Below, in pieces: positions 19,353 through 27,357 of a stretch of DNA of 64,000 nucleotides. Origin of the DNA: Fibrobacterota bacterium (GTDB taxonomy: Bacteria; Fibrobacterota; Chitinivibrionia; Chitinivibrionales; Chitinispirillaceae). The number at the start of each line of letters is the position of its first letter. Position 1 is the stretch's first letter. The DNA lies in the NCBI GenBank assembly GCA_023459055.1, contig JAEWVR010000004.1, forward strand, positions 310,001 through 374,000, given 5' to 3'. The notes under the pieces were generated by a model. That model did not search any database. It was given only the letters and a program-made list of their open reading frames with translations, and was not told where the DNA came from. Position numbers and translations under genes: made by a program.

Positions 19353-20690
19353 CTAAATTCTATTGCAGTTATATTTATCCTCATCAGTTTTCAATAATTT
19401 TATTGGTACAGTAAAACTTATGAGAATTGACAGATACCAATATTCATGCGTAAGAATTCCAAAATTACTTTCAGTGAAATTTGATATAAGTGTTACGAAA
19501 AAAAAGGATATCCATAAAATACCATACTGAAAATTATAGTGATATACATTTATTATCGCGCGGATTACAATAAGGATAAAAACTATATTCAAGAATGTTC
19601 CGATAATACCAAATTGTAAAAATACATCAATAAAACCATTATGAGATGTATACATATCCCATCCAAGAACGGATCGTATATCATCTCCCCATTTGCTTAT
19701 CCAGAACGTTGCATATCCATGTCCAAAAACAATTTTCTGGGAGCCAACATCTAATGCGTAATCCCATAATCCTGACCTGCCAGTAAAAGTAATATCTTTA
19801 CCGGCCATCTTAAGAATGGATGCAATAACCGGTTTATCAAGAAACAATTGCTGAAACATTAAAACAAACAGTAATCCTGTTATCAGAAACACCGGAACAG
19901 AAAGATAACCTGATCTACCTATGTATTTAATAATATAAAAAATTAAAAAAACGCTTAATCCAATAAATGTTATAAAGATTGATGTCGTACTTTTTGATCC
20001 AACTAAAAGTACAAGGGACATTATAAGCATAATTATATTAACACTACCAGTGACCTTGTTTTTGTTACCTGTTAGCAACTGCCAACAAGATATCAGTACT
20101 CCCAGAGTTGCCCATTGACCCAGCATATTTTTATGGTTTGTGATACCAGACCAATATACTGCTCCATCATCTGCAGAAACTGTTTGACCGATTGACGGTA
20201 CAAAAAGTACATAAAACAGCGATAACGGAAGCACTATAAAGCATGCAAGTTTAAGAATGTCAATTGTTTTTTTTAAAGGATTATTTTCTGTAAAAATAAT
20301 GCAGAAAATCATGATTGTCCCAAGAGCTCTGATCCACCTTTTTATTGCAATAAATGGATATTCTGTCCACATGATACTTATAAGCATATATGTAAAAAAG
20401 ATAAAGATCCAGGAGTTCTGCCTTATCAGTTCCAAAAGCCTACCTCTTCTGATATAAAGAATAAGTGAAGATAGAATAATAAGCATAATAAGTATCATAC
20501 GGTCTGCCGGTGACCCTTCAAGCTGAAACTGGTTTTGTAAAGAAAGATCAATCGTTTCTTTCCAGAACAGTACACCTTTTGAATTCTGTAAAACAAACCA
20601 TAGTATGGGTATAAAGAGCGGTAAAAAAGACGGCAGGACAAGCTTTTTTCTATCAGAAATTATTGTATTAAAATTATTTTTAGAGTGCAT
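19353..20690 (-). CDS. Wzy/WaaL-family O-antigen polymerase or ligase
   Basis: A 445-residue membrane protein with about 12 hydrophobic segments and one longer external loop (around GKDITFTGRSGLWDYALD). The 'TGR-LW' motif in that loop is typical of the Wzy_C/O-antigen ligase family (PF04932). In this locus it most likely polymerises flipped repeat units at the periplasmic face. A ligase role is less likely because no lipid A core genes are nearby. Confidence 0.85.
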   Translation of the reverse strand: MHSKNNFNTIISDRKKLVLPSFLPLFIPILWFVLQNSKGVLFWKETIDLSLQNQFQLEGSPADRMILIMLIILSSLILYIRRGRLLELIRQNSWIFIFFTYMLISIMWTEYPFIAIKRWIRALGTIMIFCIIFTENNPLKKTIDILKLACFIVLPLSLFYVLFVPSIGQTVSADDGAVYWSGITNHKNMLGQWATLGVLISCWQLLTGNKNKVTGSVNIIMLIMSLVLLVGSKSTTSIFITFIGLSVFLIFYIIKYIGRSGYLSVPVFLITGLLFVLMFQQLFLDKPVIASILKMAGKDITFTGRSGLWDYALDVGSQKIVFGHGYATFWISKWGDDIRSVLGWDMYTSHNGFIDVFLQFGIIGTFLNIVFILIVIRAIINVYHYNFQYGILWISFFFVTLISNFTESNFGILTHEYWYLSILISFTVPIKLLKTDEDKYNCNRI

Positions 20691-20745
20691 ATAATTAACA
20701 GATCGTTAATGTTATTATGTGTACTAAAGTATAAGGAACAATAGT

Positions 20746-21540
20746 TTAGAAAGATTGAATTTTAATTTTTTTAAACAAATTTAAGGAATACTGCCAGCAA
20801 AATTTAATTATAAATAGAGAATTTGTGATAACATACCGTTTCCATAATCGTAAAGGCTCCTGTTCAAATCTGAATAACCACTCAAGTCCACATTTCTGCA
20901 TCCATGATGGTGCCTGTTTTTTAGTACCTGCATGAAAATCAAAAGCAGCCCCCACACACATCTGAACACATTTCAGTTTGTCTTTATGTTCAGATGCCCA
21001 TAGTTCCTGTTTGGGGCATCCTAATCCTATAAATAAAATACCTGCACCGCTATCATTAATTCTCTTTACTACAGCATCATCTTCATCACCGGATAATTTA
21101 CGAAAAGGCGGAGATTCAAAACCGGCAATTATTAGTGATGGAAATTTAATTTGTAGTGATTTAACAAGTCTATTTAAAACCAGTTCTGTTGAACCATAAA
21201 GATAAATTGAAATTCCCTTTTCGGATGCTGCTTTACACAATAAAAGCATAAGGTCTGGTCCATATACACGATCGGCAAGTTTTAAATGATAAAGTAGATT
21301 CAAACCCCATCGCACTGGTTGTCCATCAGGACAGACCATATCAAATTTCGAAATTGCATTTCCAAATAACTTTTCAGTGGCTGCAGTAATTAATCCATGA
21401 ACAGGCATATGATCAACACATGCACTTATATGTTCAGCTGCAGCCTTTATTATTGTGTCACTAGCCGAATTGTAATCAGTTGCTGATACATTTACATGAA
21501 GGATATTATATTTCAATGGCCAGTTAATTGTGGTATTCAT
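20746..21540 (-). CDS. WecG/TagA/CpsF family glycosyltransferase (GT26)
   Basis: A 264-residue protein with the full GT26 pattern: CPDGQPVRWGLNLL, DRVYGPDLMLLLC, the glycine-rich YLYGSTELV, and the hallmark GLGCPKQELWASEH. Family members transfer ManNAc, ManNAcA or a related sugar as the second sugar on the lipid carrier. GGAG nine bases upstream of the ATG supports the start. It lies just downstream of the Wzc-like gene, so it is likely to make the first glycosidic bond after the initiating transferase. Confidence 0.9.
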   Translation of the reverse strand: MNTTINWPLKYNILHVNVSATDYNSASDTIIKAAAEHISACVDHMPVHGLITAATEKLFGNAISKFDMVCPDGQPVRWGLNLLYHLKLADRVYGPDLMLLLCKAASEKGISIYLYGSTELVLNRLVKSLQIKFPSLIIAGFESPPFRKLSGDEDDAVVKRINDSGAGILFIGLGCPKQELWASEHKDKLKCVQMCVGAAFDFHAGTKKQAPSWMQKCGLEWLFRFEQEPLRLWKRYVITNSLFIIKFCWQYSLNLFKKIKIQSF

Positions 21541-21768
21541 ATGTACTCCAATATTGTAAAAGTAATTATAAGTGGTTTACAAAACTTATTTCTTTGACAA
21601 TAACATATTATTAACAATCATGGTCATTCTATTATTTTTTACATAGTGGACATTTTGACAAGCCCAATATGAGGAGTGGGTTTACTAGTATTTTTTAACA
21701 TACTGAGCCTGTCAAAGTGTTCAAGATATCTTTTAGAGTATGATTATCCTTAATAAAAAAAACAATTA

Positions 21769-23907
21769 TTATATTCTATTGTAAATAAATTGTGGTATAT
21801 ACTGTTTTTGTTTATTTAAAACGATACCGATTATATTTATACCTGCCTGTGTAATATCAAAAATCATCTGTCTTACCACTTCTCTTCTGACTTTACCTGA
21901 TTCAATTACTAATACCAATCCGTCAATATGCGCTGCCATTTCGAGTACCATTGTTGATTCAGATAATGGTGGCATATCAAAAACAATACTTGTATATTTG
22001 GTAGTACAAAAATTAATAAACTGATCGAACCTTTTCCTTTGAACATACTGTACCGGCAAATGAGCCTGTTTACCTGCCGGAATGACCACAATCTCGTGAG
22101 CCTGATTGTTATCATTATCCTGACTGATATACTTATCTGCTTCAAATTTTCGTACATTATTAGATTGCTGTGATGATGAAAAAGAGAGCTTATTTTGTAA
22201 ATCAGGATTATCGAAATTAAGATCAGCATACAGTACATCACCATCTTGAAATGAGATCATTGCATCTGCAATTCTTGATGCAATAAAACTTGTACCTTCT
22301 CCAATATAGCAGCTTGTAATTCCAATAACATTACTATATCCTCCCGATTGAAATGATGCATGTATTGTTCTGCCAATATTATCGAAAACATTCAGTGATT
22401 TTTGTGGAAACGTTCTTGTTCTGACAATTAGTTCATCAAAGTATGGAACTGATGCAATAAGTGGTTGCTTGAGGAATGATGTAATATCATCACTGGATTT
22501 AATTGAATGATCTAAAAACTCTGCTACAAACGCTATACTTAAAGCTCCAAAAACTCCGAAACATATTGCAAGAAGAAGATTATAAAGCCTTTTTGGTTTA
22601 TCAGGTTTAACAGGAAGAGTAGCTGATTGTACAATACTGATATTTGTAATGTTACTTGCTTTAAGAATATGATCAATTCTTGCCTGTTCAAGATTATCTG
22701 AATATTTTATATAGTTTTTTTCGTCTATTTCTGATTGTTTTTTTAATCTTAATATATCAACACTATATTTGTTGAATTGTACTAATTCATCTTTTGACTT
22801 ATTAAGCATTTGGGTTAAGCTGTTCTTTTTAGCACTTAGTGATGAATAATTAATTTTCTCATCTATAAGTGACATCTGGATTTCTTTTGATGCATCAGAT
22901 TGATTTGCACTAAGATTCTCCCTATTAAGAAGAGCTGCCGTTTCTTCAATTTGTTTTTCAATATCAGTGATTATACGGCTTGATCTAGTATATTTTGTAA
23001 GATAATCCTCTTTTTTCAGTATAAGATCATTTAATTTTGACTTTAATAATTCACCCGACTGAGAGGAGGAGGAGGATAATGATTGCTTATTTAAAATTTT
23101 TGGTACATTATTAAGTGTACTTTGAAGAGAATTTATTTTTGCTGTACTGGCCGCAAGACTTGCATTAACCTGATTGATTTCAAGTTGCAATGAACTTATT
23201 CGCTGGATTAGATTATTTGCTTGTGTTTCAACTGATAAAATTCCACTGTTATTCTTGAGAATCAGCAAGCTGTCTTCAGCTGCAATAATTTCTTTATTTA
23301 ATTGTGTTGTCTGATTTTCTAAGAAGTCATATGAATCTGTTGGCCTGTGAATTGACTGATGCTTTTGCTGATATATTGAGATTATTGCATTTACAACCTT
23401 TTTAGCAAGTAATGGATCATAACTATTAAACGATATAATAATGACATTCGTTTTTCTTACACTTTCAACAACGGTGTTTTTCATAACTTTATTTATCGCG
23501 AGATCACGTAGTGTATTTGTAATTGCAGTTGAATCTGATTTGCTTTTATGTAAATTCATGATTGTATCCGGACCAAACATATCCACAACTTTCTCCATAA
23601 TTTCACGACTCTTAATAACTTCAATTTCAGAATAAATTTCTGTTTCACGCGAATCGCTGATATTCAAGGTGTTTCCTATTGAGACTGCAGGATCAAGTGT
23701 TGCATTTTCTCTTCCAATTTTTAGCATAATTTTAGCAACAGACTGATAACTTTTTGGCGTAAGCAATGTAACAATAGATACAGAGAGCACAACAAAAACA
23801 AAAAAAACAATCATTTTTGTTTTATGTCTGAAAAACACTTTTACTATGTCACGTATTGAAAGTTCCGGAAATTGCAATTGATTTGAATTATCATTATAAC
23901 ATTTCAT
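21769..23907 (-). CDS. Wzc/ExoP-like polysaccharide co-polymerase with non-canonical P-loop
   Basis: About 712 residues: N-terminal Wzz domain with a first transmembrane segment (TKMIVFFVFVVLSVSIVTLL), a long periplasmic coiled coil, a second transmembrane segment (LLLAICFGVFGALSIAF), and a C-terminal BY-kinase/ParA-like domain. The P-loop region reads CYIGEGTSF where the family has G-E-G-K-S/T, so the ATP-binding lysine is Thr. A Walker B-like IVFDMPP is present. The C-terminus (IPQFIYNRI) has no tyrosine cluster. It probably controls chain length and couples polymerase to Wza without canonical tyrosine-kinase activity. ATG 23907 has AAGG eight bases upstream. Confidence 0.87.
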   Translation of the reverse strand: MKCYNDNSNQLQFPELSIRDIVKVFFRHKTKMIVFFVFVVLSVSIVTLLTPKSYQSVAKIMLKIGRENATLDPAVSIGNTLNISDSRETEIYSEIEVIKSREIMEKVVDMFGPDTIMNLHKSKSDSTAITNTLRDLAINKVMKNTVVESVRKTNVIIISFNSYDPLLAKKVVNAIISIYQQKHQSIHRPTDSYDFLENQTTQLNKEIIAAEDSLLILKNNSGILSVETQANNLIQRISSLQLEINQVNASLAASTAKINSLQSTLNNVPKILNKQSLSSSSSQSGELLKSKLNDLILKKEDYLTKYTRSSRIITDIEKQIEETAALLNRENLSANQSDASKEIQMSLIDEKINYSSLSAKKNSLTQMLNKSKDELVQFNKYSVDILRLKKQSEIDEKNYIKYSDNLEQARIDHILKASNITNISIVQSATLPVKPDKPKRLYNLLLAICFGVFGALSIAFVAEFLDHSIKSSDDITSFLKQPLIASVPYFDELIVRTRTFPQKSLNVFDNIGRTIHASFQSGGYSNVIGITSCYIGEGTSFIASRIADAMISFQDGDVLYADLNFDNPDLQNKLSFSSSQQSNNVRKFEADKYISQDNDNNQAHEIVVIPAGKQAHLPVQYVQRKRFDQFINFCTTKYTSIVFDMPPLSESTMVLEMAAHIDGLVLVIESGKVRREVVRQMIFDITQAGINIIGIVLNKQKQYIPQFIYNRI

Positions 23908-24097
23908 ATAGTTTACCTTTTTGTTAAAAACAAACATAACTATATCAAATTGTCTATATTATTCATTTTCTTTAATCTGGTATAACCTTGTTCATATTCT
24001 AATACTTATCTTTATATGGATGTTGAGATCAACCATAATTTCTTATCATATTTAATTTCTGTTATATTGCTTTTTAAAACCAACTTGATCTGCCATC

Positions 24098-24844
24098 CTA
24101 CAGTTCATCCACAATTTTCTCGAGAACATACGCACTTCCATTTGATGGATTTATGAATGTCGGAATTATTTTATTAATATGTAAATCAATCCACTGATCA
24201 ATTTTTGTTATTGTTGTTCTTGGCACATAGAGAATATCTCTGGGTTCAAGATGAATCGAAATCTGTTCTTTTCCTTTAATCATATCATCCATTTTAATTA
24301 TTGTTCCATGCCACTTATTCTCAGAAAACCTTAGAAGTACTACATTACCGGTTTTGGCTGACACCATATTAAATCCACCAGCATTCATAATCGCTTCAAT
24401 TGCTGTCATATGGCCCGGAATGGGAATTAATCCGGGTGCGTTTACTTCTCCTCCAACATAAACTTTTCTGGAATTTAACGATTTGGCAATAACTGTGATT
24501 TCCGGATTAGTAAGGTGATTTTTGTAGGCTACTAATAGTTCTTCCCGTAAAGAATCAGGTGTTTTCCCCGCAGCAATAAAATCACCAAGTAACTGTAACG
24601 ATATTTTACCGTCAGGACGAATTGTTTGAGATTCATTTATTTCCGGTGTATGGAAAAATTTTATATCAATAACATCACCAGGTTCGAATATCACTGCATT
24701 TGAGATTACTGGCTTATTAAATAAAGGGTCTGAAGAATGTAAAAATTTAGGGCCACAATTTGCAGCAAGTAATAATGGTAGAATGATAATAATACTTTTA
24801 ATAGAAATTACATAGAATTCTGAGTCATATAAAGCATGTTTCAT
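24098..24844 (-). CDS. Wza-type outer-membrane polysaccharide export lipoprotein
   Basis: 248 residues with a hydrophobic leader and the lipobox LAANC (Cys30). A Poly_export domain follows (FEPGDVIDIKFFHTPEIN, then TIRPDGKISLQLLGDF). A SLBB domain comes next (KVYVGGEVNAPGLIPIPG). Wza-like proteins form the outer-membrane export channel and dock to the Wzc partner, whose gene lies just downstream. GAGGATTAG upstream of ATG 24844 supports the start. This protein is shorter than E. coli Wza and has one clear SLBB unit. Confidence 0.92.
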   Translation of the reverse strand: MKHALYDSEFYVISIKSIIIILPLLLAANCGPKFLHSSDPLFNKPVISNAVIFEPGDVIDIKFFHTPEINESQTIRPDGKISLQLLGDFIAAGKTPDSLREELLVAYKNHLTNPEITVIAKSLNSRKVYVGGEVNAPGLIPIPGHMTAIEAIMNAGGFNMVSAKTGNVVLLRFSENKWHGTIIKMDDMIKGKEQISIHLEPRDILYVPRTTITKIDQWIDLHINKIIPTFINPSNGSAYVLEKIVDEL

Positions 24845-24934
24845 AAGGCTAATCCTCTGTACTGGTTTACACTTACAAACAACTGGCCATCTTATTTCCG
24901 GAATTAACTAATTTGTAAATTCATTATCATTTGT

Positions 24935-26368
24935 TCAACTTGCACCTACACCCAGAATCACAACACCTATTGTTTTAAGAAGTAGTTTCATATCAAGCCA
25001 TATCGACCATTTGTCGATATAATCCATATCCATTTTCATCCATTCATTAAAGGAGATGTTATCCCTTCCACTTACCTGCCATATACACGTAATACCGGGC
25101 TTTACAGAAAAGCGTCTTCTATGCCAATCACGGTCAAAGCCTTCATAATCTCTGACAGGTAGTGGTCGAGGACCAACCATCGACATATCACCAAGTAAAA
25201 CATTTATTAATTGTGGTATTTCATCCAGACTTGTTTTTCTTAACACTTTACCAATAGCAGTAACTCTTGGATCATTTTTAATTTTAAATGCAGCCTCCCC
25301 TTTTCGATCGTTCAATACTTCAACATCTTTAAGCCTTTGTTCTGCATCTGCAACCATAGTTCTGAATTTGATCATTTTAAAGAGGTGTTTGTTAATACCA
25401 AGTCTTTTCTGTGTAAAAAACACAGGACCCGGTGAAGTCAGTTTTATTAACATTGCGATTACCAGAAAAGCCGGGAGTAGACAAATAAGTATTGTCAGGG
25501 CCAGGACAAAATCTGACGTTTCCTTTATAAGAATCATTTTGCGGTACATGTGACCTGTAAAAAAAGTCATAATCGGTTCACCTTCAAAGTACTCTATCTT
25601 TACCTGTGCAAGTTTTAAATTAAACAGATCAGTAGTATATCTCACGAGAATACCCTGTTCTTCTGCAGCAGCAACAATAAGTGAAATCTTATCGTAGTAT
25701 GTTTTAACAGGAAGAGAAATAAATATTTCGTCAATAGGATTTTTTCGTAAGTAATCCTGTATCGTATTAAAATCTGATACTATTTCAGGTGAATTATCAT
25801 GGAGATTATTACTTCCTTCCCAATTTTCATCAATAAAGCCATTGATTTTATAACCATAATCCGGATGCATCAACAACTGTTTTGCCAACTTTTGTGCTTT
25901 AATATTTGTTCCTGCAATAAGGACATAACGTAAGTTTTTTCCTTGTTTTCTTAGATATAACTGAAAAATTCTCATAGCTACTCTCTCCAGTAAGAGAAGC
26001 ATAAGTCCATAAATCCAGAAAAGGTTTAGAAAAGTAAGCGTAACAAAATCAAATGGTATGAAGAAATTTATAAAAAACATACTAAAAGCACAGAGTGAAA
26101 CACCTTTAAGAATGATAATCATTTGATGATAAAATTTCAGGAGTCTTTTACTATCATAGATACCAAGAATTTTAAAAAAAACATGCCATGACAATACAAT
26201 AAATGTCAATGATATAAAATTAATAATACTAATTCTTAAATTTATAAATTCAGTGATACTCTCCAGCTGCTGAGCATGTTTTACAGCCAGAATAAATGCC
26301 AATAGAAGTAACGCTACATCTGTAATTTTTATAAAATCAAGTAAAAGCAGCCTTTTAATATTTTTCAT
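24935..26368 (-). CDS. Undecaprenyl-phosphate sugar phosphotransferase (WbaP/WcaJ-like initiating transferase)
   Basis: A 477-residue polyprenyl glycosylphosphotransferase. It has four N-terminal transmembrane helices, a central Rossmann-like CoA-binding domain (RYVLIAGTNIKAQKLAKQL), a further membrane segment, and the C-terminal bacterial sugar transferase domain. The transferase signatures are TSPGPVFFTQKRLG, MIKFRTM, TSLDEIPQLINVLLGDMSMVGPRP and KPGITCIWQVSGR. It loads the first sugar-1-phosphate (often Glc or Gal) onto undecaprenyl phosphate. As the first gene of the operon it sets the start of repeat-unit synthesis. It lies downstream of a 990-base divergent spacer. Confidence 0.93.
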   Translation of the reverse strand: MKNIKRLLLLDFIKITDVALLLLAFILAVKHAQQLESITEFINLRISIINFISLTFIVLSWHVFFKILGIYDSKRLLKFYHQMIIILKGVSLCAFSMFFINFFIPFDFVTLTFLNLFWIYGLMLLLLERVAMRIFQLYLRKQGKNLRYVLIAGTNIKAQKLAKQLLMHPDYGYKINGFIDENWEGSNNLHDNSPEIVSDFNTIQDYLRKNPIDEIFISLPVKTYYDKISLIVAAAEEQGILVRYTTDLFNLKLAQVKIEYFEGEPIMTFFTGHMYRKMILIKETSDFVLALTILICLLPAFLVIAMLIKLTSPGPVFFTQKRLGINKHLFKMIKFRTMVADAEQRLKDVEVLNDRKGEAAFKIKNDPRVTAIGKVLRKTSLDEIPQLINVLLGDMSMVGPRPLPVRDYEGFDRDWHRRRFSVKPGITCIWQVSGRDNISFNEWMKMDMDYIDKWSIWLDMKLLLKTIGVVILGVGAS

Positions 26369-26608
26369 TTTAATTTATCCCGGTTAACTAATAATAATGT
26401 CATCTTTATTAATACTTAACTAATATGAATCATTAATTAAATCCGCCTCTAAACAAAATAAGAATGAACCAAAACTTTTGGTAATGTACATTGTAGCCGG
26501 TTTTCCAAGAGATGTTAAGTTACATTACAGTTACAAATTAAAGAATAGTGAAACGGAAATTTTTATTCCGATATGCAAATATTCCTTTTGTCAATTTTAC
26601 ATAAAGGA

Positions 26609-26637
26609 TTACTATTGAACAAATTAAAAAGTGTCAA
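26609..26637 (-). promoter_or_regulatory. Candidate promoter for the exopolysaccharide operon
   Basis: On the minus strand, TTGACA (26637-26632) is followed 17 bases later by TAGTAA (26614-26609). The -35 is perfect and the -10 is weak. It lies about 240 bases upstream of the initiating transferase. Confidence 0.3.
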
Positions 26638-27112
26638 TCCTCAGGGTAAAATACTAATCACTAAACTCACTTTCTGTATCCGGACGAATAATCAATCTCT
26701 TCGATAGTAACACAATTCTATTTTTGTATATTTTTTAAAAAAACGTCATAGTTTAATCATTTAATCATAAATACTTAAACCGCAGAAATTCTATCGATAC
26801 AGTTATATAGTAACTACATGAAATGGAATTCCTGAAAACCCAATCGAGCGTCATATCTGAATAATTCAGAAATGTTTCTCTGCATTTGCAGAAGATATCT
26901 ATTACTGCTGAAGGACCAGACAATTTCAAATGGGTGGTAAAGAACGACTCTATTTACTTTTTGTATCATAACATACCTCCTTGTCAATCTTGCTATAATA
27001 CATTCCATTATGGTTGTTGCTACCATTTTAAACGCAGCCACGTGTTAAATTCACATTCAGACATCAACGTTATTATAATTCCAGTAAATATTAAGAACAT
27101 CGTTTATCCCCT

Positions 27113-27258
27113 GTTAATTTTTTTTCCACTGTAAAATTATATACAGTTATTAACACATTGGGATTAATACAGATATAAAGGATTCCATTTTCCTGCGTTA
27201 ATTTTTTTTCCACACGTAGTATTTTTACAATTCCCCCGGATTTGACGCTTAACACATT
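27113..27258 (+). repeat. Two-part direct repeat upstream of cheA
   Basis: GTTAATTTTTTTTCCAC occurs exactly at 27113-27129 and 27197-27213. TTAACACATT occurs at 27150-27159 and 27249-27258. The two elements appear in the same order in both units, 84 to 99 bases apart. This looks like an old local duplication or a pair of regulator sites, about 100 to 245 bases upstream of the cheA start. Confidence 0.6.
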
Positions 27259-27357
27259 ATATCTAAATATGATATATACATTCTCTTTTTTTTGGTCCGT
27301 AAATTGCTTTAAACTTGTACAGCACTTTTTACTTTCTGGCAAAAAACAGGATGATCT

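Larger units (their letters stand above)
26369..27357. other. Long AT-rich divergent spacer between the exopolysaccharide operon and cheA
   Basis: About 990 bases with no convincing protein-coding frame on either strand. It must carry the promoters of two large divergent units. Two items are visible: a candidate minus-strand promoter at 26609-26637 and a duplicated 17-base motif near cheA (27113-27213). No RfaH/ops (GGCGGTAGCNTG) element was found. Its size would allow a long leader RNA or several regulator sites. Confidence 0.6.

Noticed and set aside
21640..21725. Small stem (AAGCCCA/TGGGTTT) and a CTGAGCCTGTCAAAG fragment downstream of the GT26-Wzc junction
   Set aside because: Short and unmatched elsewhere in the window; not enough to call an element.
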